Positions 25,364 to 34,377 of a stretch of 64,000 nucleotides of DNA are shown piece after piece. Numbering within the stretch: position 1 is the first letter of the stretch; each line of letters opens with the position of its first letter. The notes beneath the pieces were generated by a model. It saw only the letters and a program-made list of their open reading frames with translations, did no database searches and had not been told where the DNA came from. The position numbers were made by a program, and so were the translations under genes. This DNA is from an uncultured Roseburia sp. (GTDB lineage: Bacteria > Bacillota > Clostridia > Lachnospirales > Lachnospiraceae): NCBI GenBank assembly GCA_947088345.1, contig CAMUGE010000001.1, positions 21,657 through 85,656 on the forward strand. Direction: 5' to 3'.

Positions 25364-26266
25364 GTGCAGAATATGAGGGCGGCGTGGGATACGTTCTGGG
25401 AAAAAGCTTCTTTATATATGGATGTGCCAAAGATGACCAGAACTGATATCGTAGAGATTGTCATTATAACGATACTGCTTTACTATGTGCTCATATGGAT
25501 TCGAAATACGCGGGCATGGGCCCTGTTAAAAGGGCTGCTCGTTATTTTGGTGTTTGTCGGTATTGCAGCTTTGTTCCAGATGAATACGATTATCTGGATC
25601 GTAAAAAATACAGTGAGCGTTACCATTATCGCGCTGGTCGTTGTCTTTCAGCCTGAGATGCGCAGGGCGCTTGAAAATCTGGGCAGAAAAAACATACTTA
25701 CTTCGATTTTTTCTATAGAATTTAATAAAACTGTGGAGGGAAAATTTTCAGATAAAACGATAAACGAGCTGACAAAGGCATGTTATGCAATGGGTAAGGT
25801 TAAAACGGGAGCGCTGATTGTTCTTGAAAATGAGATTACACTGACCGAGTATGAAAGAACAGGTATTGAGGTGGATGCTATATTGACGAGTCAGCTGCTG
25901 ATCAATATTTTTGAGAAAAATACGCCTTTGCACGACGGGGCGATTATCGTCAGGGGAGATCGCGTCGTCGCGGCAACCTGTTATCTTCCGCTGACGGACT
26001 CGAGAGCTTTGAGCAAAGAACTTGGAACAAGGCATCGGGCGGCGCTTGGAGCGAGCGAAGCGAGCGACTGCCTTGTGATTGTTGTGTCAGAGGAGACAGG
26101 GAACGTATCGATCGCCATGGGCGGCAAATTAAACCGGAACATAGACGCAGACTTTCTGCGCAGCAGACTTCAGCTTCTCCAGAAACGGGAGCAGGAGGTA
26201 TCAAAAATCAAATCCATAAAAAGGAGGCTGACCAATGCTAAAAAAGCTAGGGAAAAGGATCATTAA
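25364..26266 (+). CDS. cdaA: Diadenylate cyclase CdaA
   Basis: A 300-residue membrane-bound c-di-AMP synthase. Three N-terminal helices (about 25-100) lead into the DAC domain. PLHDGAIIVRGDRV contains the catalytic DGA motif, and GTRHRAALGASEASD carries the RHR motif. c-di-AMP made at the membrane controls potassium, osmotic balance and cell-wall homeostasis. GTG 25364 follows GGAAAG; the ATG three codons later is an alternative start. The 3' end overlaps cdaR by 32 bases, matching the conserved cdaA-cdaR-glmM order. Confidence 0.95.
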   Translation: MQNMRAAWDTFWEKASLYMDVPKMTRTDIVEIVIITILLYYVLIWIRNTRAWALLKGLLVILVFVGIAALFQMNTIIWIVKNTVSVTIIALVVVFQPEMRRALENLGRKNILTSIFSIEFNKTVEGKFSDKTINELTKACYAMGKVKTGALIVLENEITLTEYERTGIEVDAILTSQLLINIFEKNTPLHDGAIIVRGDRVVAATCYLPLTDSRALSKELGTRHRAALGASEASDCLVIVVSEETGNVSIAMGGKLNRNIDADFLRSRLQLLQKREQEVSKIKSIKRRLTNAKKAREKDH

Positions 26267-27704
26267 TAATTTTGGCCTCAAAATTATAGCCGTTATGGCT
26301 GCGGTCAGTTTATGGATTTTTGTCGGAAATATTGATGATCCGCAAAAATCTCTGCCTTATACAATCAGCGTTACACCGATCCATACGGAGTATCTTGCCT
26401 CACAGGATAAATATTTTGAGGTGCTTGACTCCAATAATACAATTACATTTACGGCTACTGCAAAGCGAAGTGTAATGACTCGCGTTTCCGCATCCGATTT
26501 TTCGGCGACAGCCGATATGGAAAAGGTCGAGTTTGATGAGAAAACCGGAAATTACCGTGTGCCGGTGACAATTACAAACAACAAATACAGTGCGACGCAG
26601 CTTACCATTACGGCCAAAAACCCGTATCTTCAGATTGTACTGGAAGATATGGGACGCATTCAGAAGACAATCACCGCCGATACTAGGGGGAACGTCGCGA
26701 CAGGCTGTGCGCTTGGAGACGTTCATGTTGTCGGGTCAAACCTGTTAAAGATTACCGGACCGTCCGCCCTTGTGAGTCAGGTGGACACGGTAAGAGGGAC
26801 GATAAACGTGGATAATATGTCGCAGGATGTGACGGACAGCGTAGTACCGGTGCTCTACGACGCGCAGGGCAATCCGATGGATACAACAAAGCTGACACTC
26901 AGCATGAGCACGGTTACAGTAGAGGCGCAGATTCTAAATACAAAAGACGTGACCGTAGAAGTTAATGCATCGGGAAAGCCGGCGGACGGGTATATGGTGA
27001 CGGGTATTTCTAACGTACCGGAGTCGGTAAAGATCAAAGGGGAAGCGGCAGTATTAAATCCGATCAATAAGATCACAATCCCGGAGGATGTGTTAAATAT
27101 TGCAGGGGCAAATGCGAACCTTGAAACAACAATAGACATCTCCGCATATCTGCCTCAGGATACCGCATTGGTGAATAATTCGGATGCAAAGATACATGTC
27201 ACTGTCAGGATAGAGCCGATTGTAAAGCGTACTTTTGAAGTGCCTGTATCGCGTATTACTGTTTTAAATCTGCGTGACAATTACCATGTGGACTTTGGAG
27301 TGGAAGCGATGACGGTAGAAATTGCGGGTTCCGGCAGAGCAATGGCATCTTTTTCAGAAGGACTGCTGCGAGGCACGATCGACGCTGAGGGGCTGTACGC
27401 AGGTCATTATAATCTGCCGGTTGAATTTGAACTGGATGAGACAAAATATCAGACAACCGCTGTTGTGCAGGCGCCTGTGATCATTACCTATCAGGGGTCT
27501 GATAATTCCGGCGGACAGGCGCCGCCACAGACCGGCGGACAGCCGGAGGGCAGTGAACAGCCGGGTGATACACAGCAGCCGGAGGAAAATCAGACGCCGG
27601 GCGATACACAGCAGCCGGAGGGCAGTGGACAGCCGGGTGATACACAGCAGCCGGGGGAAAATCAGACGCCGGGCGATACACAGCAGCAAAATACCGGTCA
27701 GTAA
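26235..27704 (+). CDS. cdaR: CdaR (YbbR-domain) regulator of CdaA
   Basis: A 489-residue extracellular-facing protein anchored by one N-terminal helix (GLKIIAVMAAVSLWIFV, about 14-31). It is followed by four YbbR-type beta domains of roughly 80 residues, with ITGPSALVSQVDTVRGTINVD as one clear example. It modulates the adjacent diadenylate cyclase. Unusual is the C-terminal tail after about residue 415, rich in Pro/Gln/Gly/Glu/Thr, in which a 24-residue unit is repeated twice; such tails may span the wall or be elastic linkers. AAAGGAGG lies 7 bases before the ATG inside cdaA. Confidence 0.9.
   Translation: MLKKLGKRIINNFGLKIIAVMAAVSLWIFVGNIDDPQKSLPYTISVTPIHTEYLASQDKYFEVLDSNNTITFTATAKRSVMTRVSASDFSATADMEKVEFDEKTGNYRVPVTITNNKYSATQLTITAKNPYLQIVLEDMGRIQKTITADTRGNVATGCALGDVHVVGSNLLKITGPSALVSQVDTVRGTINVDNMSQDVTDSVVPVLYDAQGNPMDTTKLTLSMSTVTVEAQILNTKDVTVEVNASGKPADGYMVTGISNVPESVKIKGEAAVLNPINKITIPEDVLNIAGANANLETTIDISAYLPQDTALVNNSDAKIHVTVRIEPIVKRTFEVPVSRITVLNLRDNYHVDFGVEAMTVEIAGSGRAMASFSEGLLRGTIDAEGLYAGHYNLPVEFELDETKYQTTAVVQAPVIITYQGSDNSGGQAPPQTGGQPEGSEQPGDTQQPEENQTPGDTQQPEGSGQPGDTQQPGENQTPGDTQQQNTGQ
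27546..27689 (+). repeat. Two tandem 72-bp coding repeats in cdaR
   Basis: Units 27546-27617 and 27618-27689 encode EGS(E/G)QPGDTQQP(E/G)ENQTPGDTQQ(P/Q). They differ at very few positions. Each is itself two related halves (QPGDTQQP and TPGDTQQP). Recent expansion is likely, and length may vary between strains. Confidence 0.85.
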
Positions 27705-27782
27705 GAGATAGAATCATGAAAAAGTTTGGAAAAACGCAGGCAATATGCTGCGGGAAAAGTCAGGAAAGGGATGAGAGAACAG

Positions 27783-29132
27783 ATGGGGAGAATGTTTGGT
27801 ACGGACGGAGTGAGGGGAATTGCCGGTTCGGAGCTGACAATTGAACTTGCAACAAAGTTGGGACAGGCGGGAGCTTATGTTCTGACAAGAGAGAGGGAGC
27901 ATCAGGCAACCATTATCGTGGGATGTGATACCAGGATATCAGGCGGGATGCTTGCAAGCGCATTGATGGCAGGAGTTTGTTCCGTCGGTGCAAACGCGAT
28001 CTTTGTGGGTGTGATGCCTACGCCTGCAATCGCATATCTTACCAGGCGTCATAAAGTTGACGCCGGAGTTGTCATATCTGCGTCGCATAATTCTATGGAG
28101 TTTAACGGGATTAAGTTTTTCAACGGAGAAGGGTATAAACTTTCTGACGATCTGGAAGATGAGATTGAGTCGCTGATCTGCAATCATATGAAAGACATCG
28201 TGCTCCCGATCGGTTCGGGTGTCGGGAAGATTGAGTATCGCTTTGATCTCAGAGATGAGTATGTTAATTTTATGAAAAAGAGTGTTCCGGTGGATCTTAG
28301 CGGCTTAAAAATTGTTGTGGACTGCGCCGAGGGCGCTGCGCACTATACTTCTGTAAAAACACTGCGCGATCTTGGGGCGGATCTGATTGCGATTCACGTG
28401 GAACCGGACGGGACAAATATCAATGCAAACTGTGGATCTACGCATATGGATGAGCTGAAAGCGCGGGTGGTCTATGAGAAAGCAGATCTTGGGATTGCAT
28501 TTGACGGGGATGCGGACCGCATGCTGGCAGTTGACGAGCAGGGACAGCTTGTGGACGGCGATCAGGTTATGGCAATATGCGGCAATTTCATGAAACAGAA
28601 CGGCACATTGAAACAAAATACGATTGTTGTCACTGTGATGACAAATTTAGGATTTACTCTGATGGGAGAAAGGCAGGGAATCCACATAGAAAAGACAAAA
28701 GTCGGAGATCGGTATGTGCTTGAACTGATGAGAAAAGACGGGTATAATCTAGGGGGAGAACAGTCGGGACATATTATATTTTTGGATGATAATACAACAG
28801 GAGACGGGCTTTTGAGCGCACTGCATCTGCTTCGCGTTATGGTGCAGACAAAGAAAAAGCTGTCCGAGCTGGCAGGCGTTATGGAAGTGCTGCCGCAGGC
28901 GCTTGTCAATGCAAAAGTTCCGGAACACAAAAAAAATCAGTTTATGGAATATCAGGAGATTGCGGAGGCAGTGCATGAATTGGAAGAAAAATTCCATGGA
29001 GAGGGAAGAGTGCTGATAAGACCTTCCGGTACGGAGCCTTTAGTGCGTGTCATGATAGAAGGGAAAGACCAGAATATCATTGAGCGGGAGGCGGAAAAAC
29101 TGGCGGGACTGATTACAAAAGTTATGTTATAA
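27783..29132 (+). CDS. glmM: Phosphoglucosamine mutase
   Basis: A 449-residue enzyme converting glucosamine-6-phosphate to glucosamine-1-phosphate for peptidoglycan and teichoic acid precursors. Motifs in order: FGTDGVRG at the start, the phosphoserine loop VISASHNSMEFNGIKFF with Ser101, the metal loop DGDADR, the sugar loop GEQSGH and the phosphate site RPSGTEPLVRVM. The start at 27783 gives the usual MG-x-x-FGTDG beginning; in-frame starts at 27771 and the TTG at 27726 would add non-homologous residues. It follows cdaR, as in Bacillus, where CdaA, CdaR and GlmM interact. Confidence 0.94.
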   Translation: MGRMFGTDGVRGIAGSELTIELATKLGQAGAYVLTREREHQATIIVGCDTRISGGMLASALMAGVCSVGANAIFVGVMPTPAIAYLTRRHKVDAGVVISASHNSMEFNGIKFFNGEGYKLSDDLEDEIESLICNHMKDIVLPIGSGVGKIEYRFDLRDEYVNFMKKSVPVDLSGLKIVVDCAEGAAHYTSVKTLRDLGADLIAIHVEPDGTNINANCGSTHMDELKARVVYEKADLGIAFDGDADRMLAVDEQGQLVDGDQVMAICGNFMKQNGTLKQNTIVVTVMTNLGFTLMGERQGIHIEKTKVGDRYVLELMRKDGYNLGGEQSGHIIFLDDNTTGDGLLSALHLLRVMVQTKKKLSELAGVMEVLPQALVNAKVPEHKKNQFMEYQEIAEAVHELEEKFHGEGRVLIRPSGTEPLVRVMIEGKDQNIIEREAEKLAGLITKVML

Positions 29133-29156
29133 AACAGAAGTATTGGAGGAAGAATA

Positions 29157-29420
29157 ATGGTAAGCCAGAAAGTGACAATTAAGAATCCGACGGGCCTTCA
29201 CTTACGGCCTGCAGGGATTTTGTGCAAAGAGGCAATGCAGTACAAAGCGCATATTACATTTCATTATCGTGAAAATACGGCAAATGCAAAGAGCGTCTTG
29301 AGCGTTCTTGGGGCGTGCATCAAATCCGGTGACGAAATTGAGCTTGTCTGTGAAGGGGAGGATGAGGAAGAGGCGCTTGCCGCGCTTGTAAAAGCAATTG
29401 AAAACGGATTGGGAGAGTAA
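29157..29420 (+). CDS. HPr-family phosphocarrier protein
   Basis: An 87-residue HPr-like protein. The phosphorylation site is TGLHLRPAG with His15, and the regulatory serine position is Ser46 in NAKSVLSVLGA, so both PTS transfer and HPrK-dependent control are possible. The region after Ser46 (SVLSVLGA) departs from the usual SIMGVMSL, so it may be a paralogue, not the main ptsH. GGAGG precedes the ATG. It sits 24 bases after glmM and 8 before rfbD. Confidence 0.88.
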   Translation: MVSQKVTIKNPTGLHLRPAGILCKEAMQYKAHITFHYRENTANAKSVLSVLGACIKSGDEIELVCEGEDEEEALAALVKAIENGLGE

Positions 29421-29428
29421 ACAGGATT

Positions 29429-30295
29429 ATGACAAGAAAAATATTGGTGACAGGTGCAAACGGGCAGCTGGGACGCGCTCTTTTGCAGGTATATGACAAA
29501 GAGGATGTGGAATTTATACTGACAGATGTAACCGGGGATGGGAATGTCATCGCACTTGATATCACGGATATCGATGCGGTGCTCTCCGTAGTGAGAGAGA
29601 AAAAACCGGATGTGATCATGAATTGCGCCGCACATACAAATGTGGATGCCTGTGAAAAGCAATGGGATCTGGCATACCGGATCAATGCGCTTGGCGCAAG
29701 GAACCTGAGCGTTGCTGCGGCGGAATGCGGCGCTGTGATGGTACATGTTTCCACCGATTATGTGTTTGAGGGAAACGGGACGAAACCATATACGGAGTTT
29801 GACGAGCCGCACCCGATCAGCGCTTATGGGAAAACCAAGTTGGAGGGCGAGCGGTTTGTGAGAGATTTTGCCGGGAAATATTTTATTTTTCGAACGGCAT
29901 GGCTCTATGGCGACGGAAAAAATTTCGTAAAGACAATGCTTTCTCTGTCGGAAAAGTATGACGAAGTTAATGTTGTCTGCGACCAGAAAGGTTCGCCGAC
30001 AAGCGCGTTAGAATTGGCGCGCTGCATTCGTCATTATGCGGGTACGCAAAATTACGGTATTTACCATGCGACATGTGAGGGCGATACGAACTGGGCTGAT
30101 TTTACCGAAGAGATTTTTCGGCTTGCTGGCAAAAATACAAAGGTCAACCATGTTACAAGCGCGCAGTATAAGGAAATGAACCCGGCGTCAGCAGACCGGC
30201 CTGCGTATTCGATTCTGGATAATTATATGATGCGTTTGACGGACGGTTATTGTATGGCAGACTGGAAAGCGGCGTTAAAAGAATATATGAAATAA
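29429..30295 (+). CDS. rfbD: dTDP-4-dehydrorhamnose reductase
   Basis: A 288-residue extended SDR doing the last step of dTDP-L-rhamnose synthesis. The NAD(P) motif GANGQLG is at residues 8-14; VNCAAHT-type sequence appears as MNCAAHTNVDACE, and STDYVFEGNG plus YGKTKLEGE (Tyr-x3-Lys) form the active site. FRTAWLYG and DQKGSPTSALELA are further hallmarks. It is separated from rfbB, A and C by a membrane glucosyltransferase gene and intergenic elements. Confidence 0.93.
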   Translation: MTRKILVTGANGQLGRALLQVYDKEDVEFILTDVTGDGNVIALDITDIDAVLSVVREKKPDVIMNCAAHTNVDACEKQWDLAYRINALGARNLSVAAAECGAVMVHVSTDYVFEGNGTKPYTEFDEPHPISAYGKTKLEGERFVRDFAGKYFIFRTAWLYGDGKNFVKTMLSLSEKYDEVNVVCDQKGSPTSALELARCIRHYAGTQNYGIYHATCEGDTNWADFTEEIFRLAGKNTKVNHVTSAQYKEMNPASADRPAYSILDNYMMRLTDGYCMADWKAALKEYMK

Positions 30296-30329
30296 ACTAT
30301 ATGCATAAGATGGAAGGAAACCGGATCAG

Positions 30330-31889
30330 ATGAAAAATGTAAGGATAGATTGGAAAGATTATGTCACGAAACACAGCGGACTGATTTTGCTCTCTGTCAT
30401 TACATCAGTTCTCTGCTTCGGTTTTCTTGCGTTAGACGGAAATATCCGCATTGATACCGAGGAACTGATCAATACGCCGGGTACAACGCTCGGCTGGCTT
30501 CGTATTGGCAGATTTGGGCTTGTACTGTTCAAACGCTTTCTGGGGCTGTCGACGCATCATGCGTGGTTAAGCGGTCTTTTGTTTCTGCTGTTTTTCAATC
30601 TTTCCGCCAATTTGCTCACTTTTTTGTTTTATCATGTGAGCGGCAAAAATGAAAAATATCCGTATTGGGTATTTCTTTTGCTCTATAGTACGTCGAATAT
30701 CTGGTGTTATCAGATTTATTTTTCGCTGCAGCAGGCGGAAGTTGCACTGGCGCTTTTTCTGATAGCGCTGGCGGCGTTTCTTGCGTTTGAGGGCAGTTTT
30801 ATAGCGCGTGGATTCTGGGGATTCGTGTGTCAGCTTTTTGCCGGGATTCTTTTGATTGTAGGCTTTGGCGCTTATCAGGCGTTTGTGGCATATTATATTG
30901 CAGTTTGTGTGTCATCGTTTCTGCTGTATCTCTTTAGCAGGCATACGTCCGATGTGCGCGCGCTGTTTTCTGGAACAGGAAAACTGCTGGCATCTTTTGC
31001 CTTTTCTTATGGGATTTATCTATGGATTGCAAAAACATGGTTTATGTCGACCGGTGAATATCTGACCGGTCAAATGGGATGGGGCAGGCTGACGGCGGCA
31101 GGTTGTATTAAAAATATTGTTAAAACGGTACAGCGTGTTGTGATTTGCCGTGGATCGGAATATTTTTCGTTTTATGCGATTGGCGCAGTTTTTACAGCGG
31201 TTGCCGTTATTATGATTTGCCGCAGAAACTTTGCGAAGAACCGTGTAAAATGTGTCCTTTGTGCTGCGTCGGCGTTTGGTCTTATGCTGACGCCGTTTCT
31301 TATGACTGTCTATATGGGAGAATTTGTCGTGACAAGGGCGCAGTTTGCGCTTCCCGTTGCGTCAGCGTTTCTGGGAATGTACGGAATTGGAGAGCTGACA
31401 GCTGTGTCAGGCAAAAAATTTGCTGCATTAAGCAGTCTGCTGGCGTTTGTTTTTATGCTGGTGCAGTTTGCATATTGTATGCAGCTGACTTATACGGATG
31501 ATGTGAGGTATCGGGAAGACGTGTTATTCGCAGACGATGTTCTGCATACAATTAGCGAGACATGCGGGGAGAATGCGGCGAAAAAGCCGTTTGTTTTTGT
31601 CGGGCGGCGCATTCCAAAGCTTAAACGGGGCTGTGCCAGAACAGAGATGTTCGGGTGGTCGTTCTTTGAGTGGGATTACCATCCCGCTATGCAGACTGGC
31701 GCGACACATCGTATTGTAGGTTTCTTAAATGCTTATGCGGATGCAGGTTTTAAAGAACTGCGGGATGAAACACTGCTGCTGGAAGCGCAAAAACTGGCAA
31801 AAGAACTTCCGGTTTATCCGGAAAAAAAATCAGTTTTGGAGACGAAAGATTATATTTTGGTGCATTTATCGGATGAAGATGAGGGATAA
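30330..31889 (+). CDS. GtrII-like membrane glucosyltransferase
   Basis: A 519-residue polytopic membrane protein with about ten helices in residues 18-400 and a soluble C-terminal part. The N-terminal NIRIDTEELINTPGTTLGWLRIGRFGLVLFKRFLG is typical of the Glucos_trans_II family (PF14264), which moves glucosyl groups from a polyprenyl carrier onto surface polysaccharide outside the membrane. The D-T-E-E in the first outer loop probably holds the catalytic acid. It follows rfbD closely. Its TAA stop is immediately followed by TAG, the first base triplet of the tandem structured element. Confidence 0.82.
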   Translation: MKNVRIDWKDYVTKHSGLILLSVITSVLCFGFLALDGNIRIDTEELINTPGTTLGWLRIGRFGLVLFKRFLGLSTHHAWLSGLLFLLFFNLSANLLTFLFYHVSGKNEKYPYWVFLLLYSTSNIWCYQIYFSLQQAEVALALFLIALAAFLAFEGSFIARGFWGFVCQLFAGILLIVGFGAYQAFVAYYIAVCVSSFLLYLFSRHTSDVRALFSGTGKLLASFAFSYGIYLWIAKTWFMSTGEYLTGQMGWGRLTAAGCIKNIVKTVQRVVICRGSEYFSFYAIGAVFTAVAVIMICRRNFAKNRVKCVLCAASAFGLMLTPFLMTVYMGEFVVTRAQFALPVASAFLGMYGIGELTAVSGKKFAALSSLLAFVFMLVQFAYCMQLTYTDDVRYREDVLFADDVLHTISETCGENAAKKPFVFVGRRIPKLKRGCARTEMFGWSFFEWDYHPAMQTGATHRIVGFLNAYADAGFKELRDETLLLEAQKLAKELPVYPEKKSVLETKDYILVHLSDEDEG

Positions 31890-32025
31890 TAGTGTGAGAA
31901 GAACTTCTAAAGCTCGCAGCAGATCCTGCTTCGCTAAGAAGTTCTAAGTCTCACACCAGAGAATCCCAAAAAACAGGGGATTCTCCGCGCAGATTTGAGT
32001 CGCGGCAGAGCCGCGACATGGAGGT
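31890..32025 (+). repeat. Structured intergenic element, tandem copy 1 (136 bp)
   Basis: TAGTGTGAGA begins right after the TAA of the upstream gene. Hairpin 1: outer stem GTGTGAGA/TCTCACAC, middle stem AGAACTTCT/AGAAGTTCT, apex AGCAG-ATC-CTGCT. Hairpin 2: GAGAATCCC/GGGATTCTC. Hairpin 3: GTCGCGGC-AGA-GCCGCGAC. The unit ends ATGGAGGT, resembling a ribosome site. All stems are perfect. It is identical to the next unit. No coding capacity is evident. Confidence 0.92.
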
Positions 32026-32161
32026 TAGTGTGAGAAGAACTTCTAAAGCTCGCAGCAGATCCTGCTTCGCTAAGAAGTTCTAAGTCTCACACCAGAGAAT
32101 CCCAAAAAACAGGGGATTCTCCGCGCAGATTTGAGTCGCGGCAGAGCCGCGACATGGAGGT
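32026..32161 (+). repeat. Structured intergenic element, tandem copy 2 (136 bp)
   Basis: This repeats the previous 136 bases without a difference. Perfect identity, while copies elsewhere in the window differ greatly, means the duplication is recent or is kept uniform by gene conversion. The unit is followed by a third, truncated start. Confidence 0.92.
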
Positions 32162-32186
32162 TAGTGTGGAAGAATACGAAAGCTCT
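32162..32186 (+). repeat. Truncated third copy of the element
   Basis: TAGTGTGGAAGAATACGAAAGCTC resembles the first 27 bases of the unit, with small deletions and changes. The element then stops, and the sequence becomes AT-rich promoter DNA of rfbB. It shows that the array was formerly longer or that the right flank retains the element's terminal direct repeat. Confidence 0.6.
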
Positions 32187-32223
32187 ACTAGTACGATTTT
32201 AAAATTTCTTAATAAGGAATAAC

Positions 32224-32252
32224 TTGTACTATGTTGCAGAATGTGGTAAAAT
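32224..32252 (+). promoter_or_regulatory. Candidate promoter for the rfbBAC operon
   Basis: TTGTAC (32224-32229), 17-base spacer, TAAAAT (32247-32252). The leader of about 75 bases can form TTTCCTG (32269-32275) with CAGGAAA (32307-32313) just upstream of the rfbB ribosome site; whether this matters is unknown. The rest of 32187-32334 holds no gene. Confidence 0.5.
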
Positions 32253-32334
32253 ATGGAAAATATTGTTGTTTCCTGGCTTTTGTATGATTGATATATTTAC
32301 TGGCGTCAGGAAAATGAGAAAGGGGACGAATGTA

Positions 32335-33417
32335 ATGAGGACATATCTGGTTACAGGCGGCGCAGGATTTATTGGTTCTAATTATATCCATTATATGTTC
32401 CGCAAATATGGAGATGAAATACGCATCATTAATGTGGATGCGCTGACATATGCGGGGAATCTGGAAAATTTAAAAGAGGTTGCAGAACGCAGTAATTATA
32501 CGTTTATCAAGGCGGATATTACGGATAAAGAGGCGATTACAAAGATTTTTTCAGAGAATGAGATTGACAGGGTTGTGCATTTTGCGGCTGAGAGTCATGT
32601 CGATCGAAGTATTAAAAATCCCGAAGTTTTTGTCAAGACAAACGTACTCGGCACGGCAGTGATGTTAAACTGTGCAAGGGAATCCTGGGAACTGCCGGAC
32701 GGCTCTTACAAGGAGGATAAAAAGTTTTTGCATGTGTCAACAGACGAGGTCTACGGGTCTCTTGAGGACGACGGCACTTATTTTTATGAGACAACGCCGT
32801 ATGCGCCGCACAGCCCGTATTCGGCCAGCAAAGCTTCCTCGGACATGCTGGTGAAAGCATATATTGACACGTATCATTTTCCGGCCAATATTACAAATTG
32901 CTCCAACAATTACGGACCATACCAGTTTCCGGAGAAACTGATACCGCTTATTATCAACAATGCGCTTTTGGGAAAAAAGCTTCCGGTTTACGGTGACGGG
33001 AAGAATGTGCGCGACTGGCTTTATGTGGACGACCATGCAAAAGGGATTGATATGGTGCAGGAGATGGGACGTCTGGGAGAGACTTACAATATTGGCGGAC
33101 ACAATGAGAAGCAGAATATTGAGATTATTACTATTATCCTTGACACACTGCTTGAGATGCTGCCGGAGGACGACGCGCGCAGAGCGCATATCAGCAGAGA
33201 TCTGATTACCTATGTGGAGGACCGCAAGGGACACGACAGGCGTTATGCTATTGCGCCGGACAAGATCAAAGCCGAAATCGGCTGGGAGCCGGAAACTATG
33301 TTTAAAGAGGGCATTAAAAAGACAATTGCATGGTTCTTTGAACACGAAGAGTGGATGAAAAATGTGACCAGCGGCGATTACCAGAATTATTATAAAGAAA
33401 TGTATCACGGGAAATAG
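32335..33417 (+). CDS. rfbB: dTDP-glucose 4,6-dehydratase
   Basis: A 360-residue extended SDR making dTDP-4-keto-6-deoxyglucose. [10 protein letters not shown] is the NAD-binding loop (7-16), with [13 protein letters not shown] and [15 protein letters not shown] (Tyr-x3-Lys) as active site; the Asp-Glu pair in STDEVYG is diagnostic of the dehydratase. [18 protein letters not shown] and RDWLYVDDH complete the family pattern. The start at 32335 follows AAGGGG; the open frame extends 111 bases upstream through the promoter, which is not used. A hairpin containing the stop codon lies between this gene and rfbA. Confidence 0.95.
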   Translation: MRTYLVTGGAGFIGSNYIHYMFRKYGDEIRIINVDALTYAGNLENLKEVAERSNYTFIKADITDKEAITKIFSENEIDRVVHFAAESHVDRSIKNPEVFVKTNVLGTAVMLNCARESWELPDGSYKEDKKFLHVSTDEVYGSLEDDGTYFYETTPYAPHSPYSASKASSDMLVKAYIDTYHFPANITNCSNNYGPYQFPEKLIPLIINNALLGKKLPVYGDGKNVRDWLYVDDHAKGIDMVQEMGRLGETYNIGGHNEKQNIEIITIILDTLLEMLPEDDARRAHISRDLITYVEDRKGHDRRYAIAPDKIKAEIGWEPETMFKEGIKKTIAWFFEHEEWMKNVTSGDYQNYYKEMYHGK

Positions 33418-33442
33418 AAAGTGCGCGAGGGCGTACTTTCTA
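33415..33442 (+). promoter_or_regulatory. Hairpin spanning the rfbB stop codon
   Basis: TAGAAAGTGCGC (starting with the rfbB TAG stop) pairs with GCGTACTTTCTA across a 4-base loop, 12 bp with one G-U. No T-run follows. It shares with the structured elements the start at a TAG stop and the GAGGGCGTAC apex seen at 14826-14835. It may be a processing or stability stem, or a very reduced relative of the element. Confidence 0.5.
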
Positions 33443-33482
33443 TTGTTGCGTTATAAATCTCGAAAGTAAACGGAGGAAAGAT

Positions 33483-34361
33483 ATGAAAGGGATTATTCTT
33501 GCCGGTGGAGCGGGCACAAGGCTTTATCCGCTTACCAGGGCGATATCAAAACAAATTATGCCGGTTTATGACAAGCCTATGATTTATTACCCACTGTCAA
33601 CGCTGATGCTTGCTGGTATACGTGAGGTACTGATTATTTCAACGCCGCGCGATCTGCCGGTTTTTGAGGAGTTGTTCGGGACAGGTGAGCAGCTGGGAAT
33701 GCAGTTTTCGTATGCAGTTCAGGAGGAACCGCGCGGTCTTGCAGATGCATTTTTAATCGGAGCGGATTTTATCGGTTCTGATGCGGTTGCGCTTGTTCTG
33801 GGAGACAATATATTTTACGGGCAGAGTTTTTCTCGCGTCTTAAAACATGCGGCGGAGCGCACGGAGAGCCGGCCGGGAGCCACAATTTTCGGTTATTATG
33901 TCAAAGATCCGAGAGAGTATGGCGTTGTTGAATTTGACGGGGAAGGAAAAGCGCTTTCCATTGAGGAGAAGCCAGAGAAGCCGAAGTCAAATTATGCAGT
34001 GCCGGGTCTTTACTTTTATGATAATGATGTTGTGGAGATTGCAAAAAATGTAAAGCCGTCTGCACGAGGCGAAATTGAGATCACATCGGTTAACAATGAA
34101 TATCTGATGCGCGGGACGCTTTCGGTCGAGACGCTTGGACGCGGATTTGCCTGGCTTGACACCGGGAATCATGATATGCTGCTTGCCGCGGCGGATTTTG
34201 TCAGCGCATTCCAAAAGCGACAGGGTCTTTATATATCCTGTATTGAAGAGATCGCATATAAGCGTGGTTTTATTAATAAAGAGCAACTTCTTAAATTGGC
34301 AGAACCGCTCTTAAAGACTGACTATGGCAGATATCTTGTGGATGTTGCAGAAGGGTTATAA
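33483..34361 (+). CDS. rfbA: Glucose-1-phosphate thymidylyltransferase
   Basis: A 292-residue nucleotidyltransferase making dTDP-glucose, the first step of the rhamnose pathway. The N-terminal signature [22 protein letters not shown] appears at 3-24; [25 protein letters not shown] and [22 protein letters not shown] follow as expected. The long RmlA form is intact. GGAGG precedes the ATG. Its 3' end is 16 bases before the rfbC start. Confidence 0.95.
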   Translation: MKGIILAGGAGTRLYPLTRAISKQIMPVYDKPMIYYPLSTLMLAGIREVLIISTPRDLPVFEELFGTGEQLGMQFSYAVQEEPRGLADAFLIGADFIGSDAVALVLGDNIFYGQSFSRVLKHAAERTESRPGATIFGYYVKDPREYGVVEFDGEGKALSIEEKPEKPKSNYAVPGLYFYDNDVVEIAKNVKPSARGEIEITSVNNEYLMRGTLSVETLGRGFAWLDTGNHDMLLAAADFVSAFQKRQGLYISCIEEIAYKRGFINKEQLLKLAEPLLKTDYGRYLVDVAEGL

Positions 34362-34377
34362 AAAGCGGAGGAAAAAG

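Noticed and set aside
31890-32186. CRISPR-like array
   Set aside because: The repeats are adjacent, without spacers, 136 bp long and internally structured; no cas genes are near.
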